DNA of 64,000 nt, taken from positions 4,936,407 through 5,000,406 of the forward strand of contig CM030932.1 of assembly GCA_018136815.1 (NCBI GenBank), read 5' to 3'. Within the stretch, counting starts at the first letter, position 1. The number at the start of each line of letters is the position of its first letter. Below the pieces are notes generated by a model. It made no database searches. It worked only from the letters and a program-made list of their open reading frames with translations, and was not told the origin of the DNA. The stretch is from Isochrysis galbana (Eukaryota > Haptophyta > Isochrysidales > Isochrysidaceae). This document shows positions 32,966 through 44,550 of this stretch, in pieces. Both the position numbers and the translations under genes were made by a program.

Positions 32966-33172
32966 TGCGCCTACCCGCTACCCGTCTACCCGTCGTGGCG
33001 TCGTGGCTGCTTCGGTGTCGAAAAAAAAAGCGCGCCACAGGCCCAACGCGGCGGTGCTGCGCTCAGCAGAAGACGGCCTCACCGGTTGTCCTGCACTGGC
33101 TGTTGACGGCCACGCCGCAGCACTACTTGAGGCCGGTGAGTGTGCACATGCATGACATGTTGTTCTCGTCGC

Positions 33173-33209
33173 GGGCGAACTAAGTTTATACTTTATACTT
33201 AGTTCGCCC
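33173..33209. repeat. Palindrome with retroposon-type hairpin
   Basis: GGGCGAACTAAG and CTTAGTTCGCCC pair over 12-13 bp. The inner sequence equals the hairpin at the 5' end of the retroposon family, but here it stands alone. Confidence 0.7.
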
Positions 33210-33390
33210 AAGAGGGTGCAACTCGAGGTTCCTTTTTTTTGTCACGCCCCTCCCGGCTTTTTAGGTATATAATTTCTACTGACCCCTAACTTCGCCCCTA
33301 ACTCGGGGGTTGACCGCGCGCAGACAAACATAAACACGGGGACCCATCAAGCGGAAGACGTCTTGTGTTTCGTTTGTGCCTCCCGTTTCC
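33208..33390 (+). promoter_or_regulatory. TATA-containing segment shared with TIR element
   Basis: It starts AAGAGGGTGCAACTCGAGG and contains GGTATATAATTTCTACT. It matches, in inverted orientation, 47430-47592, where it lies directly upstream of the small membrane ORF. The match stops just before that ORF's ATG. It is probably the end of a relative of the 46279-47590 element. Confidence 0.6.
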
Positions 33391-33862
33391 AACTTGGCCC
33401 CTGACTCGGACACGCTTCCTCGAGCGTGAACTTTTTTTCTTGCATAACAATAAGGGAACGTCATGTTGGTATACCAAAAACAGTGTTTTTCACTGTTTTT
33501 CTGAGCCTGGGCCCTGTAAGCTTGGGGCCAGCTGCGGCGGCGCGCCGGTGTGATGACGCGACGTGGACCGGGAGGCGCGCGTGGGGTTGGGGTTGATCAC
33601 CGAGCTCATATTTGGGGCTGTGGGGAGGGAGGAGGGAAGGGGGCGGGTGGAGTGCCTGCGCGCGGGTGAGAGACGCTTGGCGCCTGGCGCCACGCGAGTT
33701 CCCGCCCCCCCCCCCCTCGCCCACCCCCTGCGCGCAACATTTTATAATATATTTTCTAACGTAAACACCATTTTCTAACGTAAACACTGGCGGCTTGTTT
33801 TTCGGGCTGTTTTCGGCTGTTTTTCTGTACCACCCAAAAACACAGCTGTTTTTACTGTTTTT

Positions 33863-34621
33863 CAACTAAGTTTATACTTGGTTGACCCATGGGGGGGCAA
33901 GAGCCCCCCCCTCTTTCCACTCCTCCCCTGCCATGGGGGAGGAACCACCCATCCTCCTGGCACGCCTGATGGCTTGCCAGGAGGCCACTGCCCTACTGAC
34001 CCACTCCCTTCCCCACAGACTCGCCCCATTCGCCCATCCTGGCCCCTCGTGACCAGCCCATCGCTCCAACCCCCCCTCCCCCCCTGGTCGACAGGCAGAC
34101 AGGTGCAGATTGGGGGCCCCAGAGGCTCAGGAGCGCCAGCGAGGGAGAGGCAGGGGAGGTCAGGGCCCAGCCCCAGCCTCCTCTGCCCCCAGAGCTGGCC
34201 TCCAGGAGCCTCCAGGCTCCAGGGGTCGCCAGGGGCAGCTGCAGGCCTGCCGCAGGCGCGCCATCGCGCGTGCCTGCATGAGAGGGGAGAGAGAGCGCGG
34301 AGAAGGGGGTGGGCGGAGCGAGAGCTCCGCTCACCGGAAAATAGGTAAGTCCCGCACCTGTTTACAGGATAAGTCGGGGCTGAGACCGCCGCCCACTCGG
34401 AGACACAGGAGGAAGGGGGGAATGATCACCGGGGGAGGCGCGGGCCACCGGACCATATCTAAGCCCTTCACCCCTATCCCCCTAGTAGTGCACGGGGGAG
34501 TCGCCTTATGGCGGGGGGAGAAGGGCCGGGGGAGTGGGGGTGTAGAAAGTTTTCCTACGTGAGTAGAAAGTAGAGGGTCCACGGCCGCGTGTGCGGTGAG
34601 ACTATTAAAAGGTTTATTTAT
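33863..34621 (+). mobile_element. Complete 759-bp retroposon with 16-bp target duplication
   Basis: TGTTTTTACTGTTTTT flanks it at 33847-33862 and 34622-34637. It starts with the hairpin CAACTAAG...CTTGGTTG, which keeps pairing through a T-G wobble, and ends GTGCGGTGAGACTATTAAAA. The target is CTGTTTTT-rich DNA of the MITE type seen at 20405; a MITE-like end (TTTCACATGTAGG) lies at 34658-34671. The insertion is thus nested. From 34672 to 35140 I see no gene. Confidence 0.85.
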
Positions 34622-35140
34622 TGTTTTTACTGTTTTTCTTGGGCTTGTCGACTGTTTTTCACATGTAGGCCCACTACCTGTGATCGACTGCGGGCGACGC
34701 CGCCCTCCCACCCGCCGATTTCCCGTAATACCGGGGGTGGGCCCGTTCGCCGTTCACCCGCGGACCACCGTAAAAAAATCTCGAAATTCTCGCCGGAGCC
34801 AACCCCCCCGGCGACATCTTCGCCCCTACTTAGTAACCACCGGCGCGAGGGGGGAGGCTAGCCCGGCCCCCCGCAGTAAAGCGGAGATGGTTTTCGGGGT
34901 CCAAAAGCAAGGCAGTTCGTTCGTACATATGAATAGAGTACGTACGTACGTAGACAAGATTAAACGGGTGGTGTGCCGAGGCACTCGTAAAGAGTAGTCA
35001 GTTGAAAAGGTTCGCCGTTCCGTTTCTTCGTCGGGGGGCCCAAGCAGCCCACTCTCTTTCTCCCTCGCCCATCCCTCGCCGCAGCAGCGACGGTCTCTCG
35101 CTTGCTGCTGGCTTGCCTCTTCCGCTGAGCGAGTGCCGTG

Positions 35141-35626
35141 ATGGCATACGACGACAGCCTCGCGGCCAAGCGAGAGCAGAACATACGGGCGAGGGAGGAG
35201 GCGCGTGCGGCCAGGGTCGAGGCCATCAAGCAGGAGAAGGCAGCCAAAGCACAAGAGCGGGTGAGGGTGGGCGGTGTACAGCCCTCCACCTATACCCCCG
35301 TCCCAAAGTGTACAGCCGCTCACAGAGGGATCTCGTTTCCTGCTCGCAGGCGGCTATGGCGGCGAAGATGGAGGCCGCCAGGAAGGAGGATGAGCAGGCT
35401 CGGTTGAGAAAAGAGGAAATAGGTGCATAGCACGCAGTGCGCTAACGCTCATGCGTTGTTGCTGTTCGTGGGCAGTGCCTGACAGTTTGCTGCCTATCCT
35501 ATGCTCCCTCTAGCTAAGAAGCGCGAGGAGAACATTGCGAAGCGGGAGAGGGAGCGCAACAAGCAGAAGCCTGCGGGCGAAGAGAAGAAGAAGCGACGAG
35601 CAAAGTCTGTTGTGAACCCCCACTAA
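35141..35626 (+). CDS. Small basic coiled-coil protein, three exons
   Basis: Exons 35141-35260, 35350-35422 and 35514-35626 (GT-AG, introns 89 and 91 bp) give 101 aa. Nearly the whole protein is a charged helix with heptad-like spacing: YDDSLAAKREQNIRAREEAR, AKMEAARKEDEQARLRKEE and KREENIAKRERERNKQK, ending KSVVNPH. No signal or membrane segment. Highly charged single helices of this kind are often RNA- or cytoskeleton-associated, but no family is recognised. The start is the first ATG; the preceding GTG is in frame but not needed. Exon junction phases (0, 1) agree, and the splice sites are strong. Confidence 0.75.
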
Positions 35627-35750
35627 GCTTTCTAAGAGTGGATAAAAATGGTGTTGAGGGATGGGTGCAATTGTGGAGCGCAGAATGCGGTAGTGACGTC
35701 ATCAACTCTGATCTCATCTGCGCATTAGCGATCGCCCTCGTCCTCTCCAG

Positions 35751-35871
35751 GTACACCAAAGCTGAAGTTTTGACATTGCGACAAGTTTTTGACGATTATG
35801 ATGAGGACAACAGTGGAACCATCACCGTTCATGAGCTAAAAGAAGCCTTGGAAATGCAGCGCAACGAAAAG
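35751..35871 (+). CDS. EF-hand exon of a partial gene
   Basis: Between a CTCTCCAG acceptor and a GTGCGT donor lies YTKAEVLTLRQVFDDYDEDN followed by SGTITVHELKEAL. The loop D-Y-D-E-D-N-S-G-T-I-T-V has Asp/Asn at positions 1, 3 and 5, Gly at 6, Ile at 8, but Val rather than Glu at 12 unless the register is shifted. It is a calmodulin-like EF-hand exon. A downstream exon may begin at 36049 (IRQASLSKDLSIRKRAV) and would run into the assembly gap. Earlier exons were not found. Confidence 0.6.
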
Positions 35872-36100
35872 GTGCGTGCTGACCTGGTTTTGTCAGAGCT
35901 GTGAGTGCAAAGGGCATGAGCGCATGGGGATGCTAACAAGTGGCCGCTCGCCAATTTGGTCGATCGGCCTATCCCAATGAACGTGCATGTGTGCTTCTTG
36001 CAAGCTTGACGGACTTTTGCATGATCGCCCTGCGTGGTTCCTCGCAGATTCGCCAGGCATCCCTGTCGAAAGACCTTTCCATACGCAAACGAGCGGTAGG

Positions 36101-36200
36101 NNNNNNNNNNNNNNNNNNNNNNNNNNNNNNNNNNNNNNNNNNNNNNNNNNNNNNNNNNNNNNNNNNNNNNNNNNNNNNNNNNNNNNNNNNNNNNNNNNNN
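36101..36200. other. Assembly gap (100 N)
   Basis: Exactly 100 N, a conventional gap of unknown true length. It separates a possible EF-hand gene from a LINE fragment, so adjacency across it is unproven. Confidence 0.95.
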
Positions 36201-38187
36201 ATCTACAGGCTGACCTGCATCAGCCTCTCTACATGCGAACCCCTCCCGGTGTCCCACACGAAGATCGTCACGGGGAATCACTGAACGCGCACGTCGTGCA
36301 CAACGTCTTCAAAGACCCCAACTTCACCGAGCCGTACACCCGGGAGGACTGCGAACAATACATGGACCATCTCCCCGAAACCTTCTCTCACGCGGGAGCG
36401 CGCGTGAACAAACAAGAATTCTTAAACTCGTGGGAGAATATAGTTCGACACGCCTTGAGGCTCCAAGACAAAGCGCAGGCTAGCCCGGCACCGCAACAAC
36501 CCGCCGCAAAGGCGCAACCGGAGCGAACTAGCGACGAAACTCGACCGGAAAACGAGACAAGAGAAATCAAAGTGTCTGAAGAGGATAAATACATCACCAA
36601 AATGAACAACATATGGATATATACCAACACCAACTACCTGGGAGAACTGACGTAGCTAAGCCGGGAGAAGAGGCACTATTCCACACGCCGGCCAGATGGG
36701 AAAGCGGGCTCAAAGGCCCGAAACACCTAGAGTACCCCTTAGCAGATGAATACGCGCTTAACGGCAAGATACAACTAGACCAAATCACCGTATCCGACAT
36801 CACGAGCGAATACCTAGTGGGTGACCCCAGCGACAAACCGCAGCCGGCCCGAGAAAAGTGGACCCGTAAGCTAGACTTGACCCGGGATGAGTGGATCCAC
36901 GTGGCAAAACTATACACACACCCGATGCTCAAGCACACGGATAAACACCCTCACTTTAAACACATCACTCATAGGAGGCTAGCGGACAAAAAATTCCGTC
37001 CTAGAAACTAGGACCACGTCCTAGAAAATCCTTGGATTTCTAGGACTCTGCCGATCATGCCTCCATTATAACCTATGGTGAGCTTATGAGACATCCCATC
37101 ACCTGAAGCAAACCATCTCCACATCCCATTCAACCTTAGCTCTCCCCATGACCAACTCTGCGGAGCTTGTCTTTGCTTACTTTTGCTACCACATTCAGCA
37201 TGCGGTGCTGCACTTGGGCGTCCGCTCGCACCAGAGGAGTTTTATTTTAGACCTTTTGGAGCAGTAGGCTAGCGGATTGGACACTTAGATGACAAAACCA
37301 AGCTTGGTGGTCACTGAAGGTCTCAAAGAGGGCAGTCAAAGCAACATTTCATCTCCTGGGGACCATGGGTAGAAGAGCTCCCCATTGGGTGGTATCAGCC
37401 ATTTCTCCCGTTTCTAGGACAAGCAGCAATTCCGACCAGGTGACCCGTAAACGCGTCACAAAACTTGGTGTTGCTGAGGGAATGGTGCCTAGGTACACCT
37501 GGAACATTTAATGAGGACATGCATGTGGTAACTCAATAGCCAAGGTTTGGGACAAAATAACATGGTATGCTCATGCTCTCACCTAGCAAAGTCCGTCCTA
37601 GTTTCTAGGACTGGTCCTAGAAAGCTGGGTACCTTTATCCGCTAGGCACACGAAACCGATTCGCCACGGCGACCACGGCGAAACGCAGATTATGCGGAAA
37701 ACATCGCGAAAACTCGACACACCTCGCCAGATGCCCTTCCACACAACAAATCTTCCGGGCCGTAGAAGCGGTAACGGGGTACACGCCTAGAGAAGACAGA
37801 TCGACAGCACAAAAACTTAAAGACAGACTCTTCGTATACCCGAACACAACGACACCTGACAGCCTCAAAGCCCTCTACATCATAGCGTGGAGGTACATAA
37901 TAGGTGACTTTTACAAAGTAGAATTTGACAACTACACTTTCCACCATGTGCCGGTCATCGAAAGAACCCTTAGCAGATTTACGGTCCTCGCCAGAGGGCT
38001 CACCCCCCCAAACAAGCCCTCGACCGCACGCACTAGCATAGCCTCACAAGGGAGAAAACCGAAGCTCAAGTCCCCGCGTGAGCTTTGCGCACCCGTCTTT
38101 ACATTCAACGATAAAGGCACACTGATGTTAGGCGGCAACCTGGCCGCAATAGCCAATGCACTCCAACTAACGGAAAAGCTAGCTTAA
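36201..38187 (+). pseudogene. LINE C-terminal region, frameshifted and split by a MITE
   Basis: From the gap, one frame reads to YITKMNNIWIYTNTNYLGEL (stop near 36654). One base over, it continues EEALFHTPARWESGLKGPK, EYPLADEYALNGK and HITHRRL, until the insertion at 36983. After 37641 it resumes RNRFATATTAKRRLCGKHRE, then NSTHLARC and AWRYIIGDFYKVEFDNYTF, to the stop at 38185-38187. The blocks match the fragment at 24010-24894 one to one, though one Cys of the finger is not conserved. The C-terminal tail is longer here. It is a dead copy. Confidence 0.8.
36983..37641. mobile_element. 659-bp TIR element inserted in LINE
   Basis: Ends CGGACAAA and TTTATCCG are inverted repeats (one mismatch), flanked by CTAG on both sides (36979-36982 and 37642-37645). 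Removing the element plus one CTAG restores the LINE frame (HRRLGTRNRF). Further inverted TCCTAGAAACTAGGAC-type repeats lie inside each end. No transposase ORF is present. Confidence 0.8.
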
Positions 38188-38394
38188 CCGCGCATAAGCC
38201 GTCACGACGCTTCACTCACCCGCCCTGCCTCAACCCCCGAAAGCACGGAAACACGCCGCCCATCTCACAGGTCTAACAAAAAAAGAAAACAATATAGAAA
38301 TATAGAAACCGATAGCCCGATGGTACAGGAGGAAGGAGTGGAAAAAACCTATCGGGGATCGGTGCACACCGTCTGCTGCAGGAAACCCCATACA

Positions 38395-38517
38395 CCCAGC
38401 CCCTAGGTAGCGCACGAGGGACGGGCCGCAAGGCAGGTGGAGGGGGGATGAGAGCGGCGGGCGAGGCTGCATGTGTCAGAGTGCAGAGTCGCGCGCGCGG
38501 CGAGAATATTAAGAAGT
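38395..38517 (+). mobile_element. Retroposon family 3' fragment
   Basis: Diverged 3' part ending CGGCGAGAATATTAAGAAG, followed by a T run that leads straight into the Copia remnant. A terminal ~35-bp fragment of the same kind lies at 41325-41360. Confidence 0.6.
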
Positions 38518-38530
38518 TTTTTTTTTCCGA

Positions 38531-38770
38531 CTCCAAATCCGCCGTCGACATGGCCTTCGACCCAGTCGCCTTCAAGAAAATAAAACACATCCTTCGTGCT
38601 GGTGCTTTCCTCCGTGACTTAGTCGCCAAACGGGTCCTTACGCTTAAGCACATCAGCGGACACAACATGGTTGCGGATATTCTCACGAAACCGTGTCCAC
38701 GCAACCAATTCCTCCGCCTACTCGACATTCTTGATTCTTTCTCGTCAACAGCCACTTCCAGAATGACGTA
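38531..38770 (+). pseudogene. Copia-type RNase H C-terminus
   Basis: The frame starts DSKSAVDMAFDPVAFKKIKH and runs through ILRAGAFLRDLVAKRVLTLK and NMVADILTKPCPRNQF to the stop at 38768-38770. The DxKSA, KHI and ADILTKP motifs are hallmarks of the Ty1/Copia RNase H end. Everything upstream is missing. 40 bp downstream lies the purine tract AGGAGGTGG (38801-38809) and an LTR-like TGTTACGG at 38810. Confidence 0.8.
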
Positions 38771-38809
38771 AATGTAAACGTCGCACCCCTTGCTCCGTTT
38801 AGGAGGTGG

Positions 38810-39350
38810 TGTTACGGATGCCCCTCCGTCCTCTCCTACGTTTACTTTCTAAGTCCTGCGAGATCTCCTCTCACCTCTCTCTTCACGTGAGGAGAGGCGA
38901 CGGGCCTCCTCTCTTCTTTCCTTTTCTCTTTCTCCCATGCTCAACCCCCTTTCTTCGCGTATCCCGTTACGTTAGTTATCTACGTGTTACTGTGAATGTG
39001 CGTGTGATAGTGGTGTGGGAGAATTATAAGAGGAATTTTATCCGGTTCTGTTCTGGAGAGAGCGCGAGCGATGGCGTCGCTCTCTCTCCTTTCGGCCGCC
39101 CTGGTCACCATGATGGTGCCAGGGCGATACCTAGGCATGGTTGCGTGTGGTGGTGTGTGTGTGTGTGTGTTGGGTCGAGGCTGGCGGCGCGCGGCGGCGA
39201 GCGAGTGGCGAAGGGGGGGCGCCTCCCCCGCGGGGGGCTACCCTCTTCTTTTCTCCGGTCTTCGCGCGCGCCGCTGCTCCGTTGGCGTTCACTTGCGTAA
39301 ACTAAAGTCCACTGTCTAAAATTGATGGGTGAAGTAAAGTAGAATAGCAC
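38810..39350 (+). mobile_element. Putative Copia LTR, right end unclear
   Basis: It begins TGTTACGGATGCCCCTCC after a polypurine tract, and a related edge is found inverted at 15127-15152. The end is not resolvable by eye; GAATAGCA near 39347 is one candidate. Confidence 0.4.
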
Positions 39351-39635
39351 GTCGAGATTCCCAAGAGGGTGGTTTGCGTTTCGCGGCCTGGACGAGGCGG
39401 GGGGAGAAGGGAGCGGCTGGTCCTACGTGCGTGATTTTCCGCCGGGGGAGATCGCCGAGGTCGTCGGTTTCTCGCCGTTGAGCAGTGAGTTGGCACGTCG
39501 AGCTCAGTGGGCTTCACGCGGGGGAGATTGGAGCTCGCAGCCTCCCCCCGCGCGAGCGCTGACAGGGAGCGGTCGGCTCGCTTGGGGTCTTTCGAGTCGC
39601 CCTCCCTCCCACCCACCGAGACGGCGGTGGAAGTG

Positions 39636-39726
39636 GGGGGGGGGGGGGGGGGGAAGGGGGCGGGGGGGGGGGGGGGGGGCGGGGAGGGGGAAGGGGGGGG
39701 GCGGGGGGGGGGGCGGGGGGCGGGGG
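39636..39726 (+). other. 90-bp G-rich tract
   Basis: About 90 bases of almost pure G, broken by single A or C pairs, with many runs of four or more G. It can form quadruplexes. It lies ~110 bp upstream of the secreted-protein ATG. Confidence 0.8.
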
Positions 39727-39834
39727 AGAATGATGAGCGAGAGGGACGGCGAGAAGGCAGAGTGAGAGGGAAGAAGAGTGTCGTCTGCGAGAGGAGAACT
39801 CCACACGGCCGAGCGAGGGGCAGCAGCAGAGGGA

Positions 39835-40052
39835 ATGGCGGGCTGGTCGCCGGTGGCTCTGCTCCTCCTCGCGCTCTCGGCGGTAGGCGCGGCACCGACC
39901 GAGCGCATGCTGATGCCCAACTCCTTCAATTGCTTCACCCGCGAACGCTGGACCGAGGAGAAGCGCACGTGGTGCTGTGAGAACAAGAGCCTTGGCTGCT
40001 CCGAAGGACGGCAAGAGCCGATAATGGTCCTGGGTGGCGGCGGCAAGGGGAG
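39835..40052 (+). CDS. First exon of secreted cysteine-rich protein
   Basis: ATG at 39835 opens a classical signal peptide (MAGWSPVALLLLALSAVGAA) followed by the block FNCFTRERWTEEKRTWCCEN and KSLGCSE. The C-x3-R-x-W-(S/T)-x-E-K-x3-WCC-x5-GC pattern resembles a short Cys motif found in extracellular proteins of several protist algae (from memory, not checked). The exon reaches a GTGAGCAG donor after 40052 in phase 2. Downstream frames at 40100-40490 are open in places but I could not choose the next exon. From 40490 to 41960 I see no gene. Confidence 0.6.
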
Positions 40053-41964
40053 GTGAGCAGTCGAAGTGATCATATCAGTAACTTGCCGAGCGAACGGGCA
40101 CACTTGCCAGCCTCTGGTCCCAACCGTCGACCTGTGAGCAAGTGCCAATGCAAAGCCAGTGGGTGCCAAAAGTAAAATACCGCTGGCCACATGGTGAGGA
40201 TGATCGCAGCTGCAGTCGACCACAGGATCGCGAGCCGGCTCTTGACTCTCCGGAGCTGAGGCGTCTCAAGTGATTCTTTTACCCTGTTCCTTTCTTGTTT
40301 GTCGTGCGATGTGCGCTTGTACTAGTCTGCTTGCACTTGTTGGGTGCTTTCACAAAATGATCCGTTCGCTGTGTTTTGGAGATCTGGACCACACTGGCGC
40401 CCTACGTGGAGCCGGTGGCAGTTCGCTTATGGTGTGCAATGACAGCGAGAGAAGGTGTCAAAGGCGTACTTCACCACCCAGATGACGGGCATATTCACTT
40501 CTGTTCTCGTCGTTGTCGTGTGGTCATGCCACTTGTTGTGCTCCTCGGCGTCTTGCATCGATGTCATGTTCTAGGCATCGGATTCTGTACGCGTCCATGC
40601 TCGCTCCTTGCCATGCCACACGGTTTCATAGCATACGAAGTCGTTGGGGCGTATTGCTCAACGTTTTTAAGCGTAAGCAAAAAATGCCTTGCACCTTGCA
40701 CAAACCAGCACTTACTTGCCGCTTCTACTTGACCATTTTCATTTTGCATTCTGACGATAGTGTGCGAACTGGCAAAAGGCGTGCTAAGTAAGGAAGCGCA
40801 AGCGATTGCGGATGATAGCAGATGGCTTGAGATCGTACTGATCGTTAACCAATCCCTTTGACCTTTGAGAACACATAATGTATAATGTACATACACATAT
40901 CACATATATAATATCTAGCCCGGTCAATCACTAGCACTAGAGGGGTGCGGAGGGCACCATCTGTAATGGGCAAACGAAGGCCTAAATAAGCTTCCTATAT
41001 GTTCCGGTATGGGAGATCCGCAAAAAAAACCGGGGGTCTTCAGGCAAAACTTTCGAGAAAAATACCCGATTTCAGGCTTCTGACAGCTGACAACCGTCAA
41101 CCGTGCGAAAACATATAATATATGTGTGCGTGTTGTTGGCCTATCACCTTTCATGAGAGTCAGAGGGTAGAGGACGGATGCTACAATGACGTATTTTTAC
41201 TTCTTGCGGTATGCATATTTTTTACATATTTGGGCACATTTTGTGCATATTTCGACATATTTTTACTACATATTTGGGCACGATTTTGTGCACATATTTT
41301 GTATTTTAACCAAGGCCTAGGCCTAGGTCGCGTGTGCGGTAAGAATATTGAATATTATAAGGTTTTCCCTTCTCCCTGGCCGTTGCACTGCCATTCGACA
41401 CATATGCGTCGCACTATGTCTGCATACTACGTAGTGGCGGCACAAAAAGAGCTATGGCTATGGCTCCCTTCTCCCTTTCGCTTGGTGCAGTAGGTACAGT
41501 AAGCTATAAGCTGCACAAATGCCTCTTTACCGGCCTCCATCTCATAGTCAACCTACTAGATCACGATGAAACATACATGCCTGCTGATGCAACCACAGCT
41601 ATTCCTTGCTGTTGTGCTGTGCTGGAAAATTGATTGAGGTTGCCGCTTCAGGTTGTAGAAGAGCTACCACGCGTTGGCAGCTTGGGCAATTGATGCCGCT
41701 GCAACGCCGCGATCGCTGACGATCGGTTGCCTGGTAGTGGAAATTCAAATATACGGTCCACGACGACGTATGGATGCAACGGCGCAAGCCTGACAGAAAC
41801 TCCTTGCGCCTCCATGCAATCCTCTCCTCCTAATGACTTGATGACTGCTAAAGGGTGGAAGCGCAATCGAAGATAGCGTACCGAGTACTTACGTAGAATG
41901 CAAAGTTTTCCCTGCGACTCTCCAAAAATTCTCTCAAAGAGCGTGGCCCGATGTGTACGAGCTA

Positions 41965-43784
41965 TCAGAACCAAAAGTTGAATGAGACGGATGTGCTCAA
42001 CGCACGAACATAGTGCCAGTGGGACCGGGGTAGATACAACATGTCGCCTGGGCTAAGAATGGCCTCGTCATATTCCGCAGTGGCAAACTCAGGGTACTCT
42101 TCCAAGTCTGGAGCCTCGACGCGTACGGGCGACGTGCCGAAGCGGTTTGCGCCCTTGTTACGCATGGAGTGCGCGTACAACTTATCCTCGTGCGCCCCGC
42201 CGCTCCGATATAGTCGCACGTATTTATAGCCTGCAACCTAAGCAGGCCATGGGCATGGGTATCAATAGCATGAGCGAGAGCAGTGAACGCTCTCTGCCGA
42301 GGCTGATGCCCGACCTAGCAGCCGTTATGACTCGGCAGTTGAGCCAAGGTTGCGCACACCTGGCAGAGGAGGTTGTCGTCCGGGTCTGAGTGAAGCGAGG
42401 TCACAGTCCCTCGGGTACCGATCCACACATTTGCTGGAGAAAGGCCTCGGCCGACGAGGAATGGCGGTACTGCGATTAGTCGTTGCAATTCCGGTGCTTG
42501 ATGAAGTAGGTGATGCTGTGACATATAGGCAACGGAGCAGTGCGTCTCCTCATCGGCGGCAGAATTCAAATTAGCAGCTACCGTCGGGTCCGTACCACCC
42601 TTTCCCTGCTCTCTTCCCGCTCCATGCGAGGCTGTTTGAGATGACATACAATTGGTTGCCCTCGCTTCTGCTGTAGCCTGCGTCGCAATCGACGGCTCAA
42701 GGTAGTCGTCTATGAAGCGACCAAGAGGCATGTGCACAACTCCACGATATCCTACCAGCGGCGAACCAAGATTGACGGGCACCAGTCTCTGACCATGTTC
42801 TGTGCGCAGCTTTGTTAGGTCGCTAAAGTATTCAAGCGCCTCCCATTGTTGTGCATGCAAATGGCCGCGGATCACCACCGGCGTTGCAGGGCGTAGGTGC
42901 TCGGCAAAAAAATGCGCACAGGTAAGGTTTTTATCCTCGACGCTGCCAATCAAGGGCCTCTTGCCCAGATGCGGAGCCAATGGCGCGGCTGGTATCCTCG
43001 ATGGCAGCCGCAAGCATTGGGTCCTAGGTACAGCAACCAAGCTGCCGCATTCCTCATTGTTGGTGCGCCTCCTCTTTGCGTCCACCTGAGCCACGAGCTG
43101 CTCGGCGGTATTGAGAAGCGAGCCCAGCCAAGGTTGCCACTTGGAGAGGGATGTGCCTGAAGTCGCCGCCACGACCGCCATGTTGAACATCGCGATTGCG
43201 AGGCGGCCGCATTCCGCAACCTCATTTGCTTGGGCTCCTATGCTCATTGGGTTCTCCTGGTTTCTTCTCTTTGAGCTATCGAGCTCGATACCACGGGTCG
43301 ATAGTGGGATAAAGAGCTGTGAGCTGCACACATGCACCAGCTGATACGCAAGGCCGAGAAGGTTGGCTTCCTGCCAGCACGGCTTGTCCCAATCGCCCTC
43401 CTCGAGCTGGGCGGCGCACAGGTCCGCGAGCGAGCAGCCATAGCCCGCGGCACGCGCTGGGTTGAGTGCGGCGATGGCTGCATGAGCGCGCAGCAGCATC
43501 GCGGCAGCGTCCTTGCCGTACACACCTCTGGACGATCGGAGCTCTGCCACGCACGCCCCGAGCTCCGCCTCGCGCAGGCTTGTCTCTGCCTGCTGCATCT
43601 GCTCGAGGACTCTGTCCTGCTGATCGGGCCATAGCCCTGCGCACGAGGTGAAGTGCGGGTGTGCGCTGGCGCGGGAGAGCTGCGACGTGACACTCACGCC
43701 TGCCGAACCATGGTCGAGCAAGTCCCAACCCTCGCAGGCCGCCGCTGGCACCGCCTCGCCAAAAACGTCCCAGCCGTCGGCCAT
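41965..43784 (-). CDS. KDM8: KDM8/JMJD5-type JmjC oxygenase, two exons
   Basis: Exons 43784-42360 and 42237-41965 (phase 0, GT-AG, 122-bp intron) give 565 aa. Residues 1-265 are an Ala-rich helical region. The JmjC part follows: CAHFFAEHLRPATPVVIRGH, VPVNLGSPLVGYRGVVHMPL, YMSQHHLLHQAPELQ, NVWIGTRGTVTSLHSDPDDN and, after the splice, LSPGDMLYLPRSHWHYVRAL. Predicted Fe(II) ligands are H465, D467 and H550; all three are present. Order and spacing match JMJD5, a 2-oxoglutarate-dependent oxygenase (arginine hydroxylase, with disputed histone demethylase or protease activities). It carries a ~50-residue low-complexity insertion between VHMPL and the YMSQHH block. The first in-frame ATG was chosen; upstream codons are a poly-Gly artefact. 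Confidence 0.93.
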
Positions 43785-44039
43785 CGCGCGCCGCCGCCGC
43801 CGACGCCCTCGATCCTCTTGCGCCCCCCCCCCCCCTTCCCTCAGTCTCAACCATAGAGCTCTAGAGTTACTTGTTGTCCTAGTTTAATCCTAGTGCTGAG
43901 GGACCGTAGCCCTTCGACGGCAACGGAGCCCCTACCCCGCGATGGGGGTGTGCGCGGTTAGTGCATGGCTCGTCCGGTGTATGTGGCTAGGGATGCTAGC
44001 CAACAAGACCTCTTACAAGACTACAACTTCTAACGTGGT

Positions 44040-44550
44040 AGCCCCGCCGAGAGACCACCCCAACTTCTACAGCCTGGATGGGAAATACGGTGCTGGGGCC
44101 TGCAAATACAGCCAAATACATCGGCCAAATACATTTCAAATACATTCGAGGCCTACAACCCAGGACGCGCTTCAAATACAGCCAAATACATATGTATTTG
44201 GCCTCTGGCCAAATACGGTAAATACGTATTTCCCATCTAGGTTCTACAGCCACAGCGCGCTCGAGCGCTCGACGACGCCGCCCTACAAGGCATATACATA
44301 TACGTATACAGCGTATATGTTACCCCCCAGGAGCCAACGCCCCCCAGGAGCTATCGGGGGGCCCCAGGAGCTATCGGGGGGAAATTTTCTCCCGATCGCC
44401 AACAGCCCCACCGAGAGCTATCGGGGGACCGAGAAAATCCCCCGAGAGCTATCGGGAGATTGAGATTGCTCATGGAAGGTGCCGTAAGCCGTAAGCGGAT
44501 CCCCCAGTAGCTATCGGGGGGAGAGGAAATCCCCCGAGAGCAAACGGGGG

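Noticed and set aside
39302-40223. Long Pro-rich minus-strand ORFs
   Set aside because: Reverse translation of the G tract; the plus-strand signal-peptide exon is more protein-like.
41648-41974. 108-codon minus-strand ORF after KDM8
   Set aside because: Overlaps the KDM8 stop in another frame and lies where its 3' UTR should be; no support for a separate gene, though not fully excluded.
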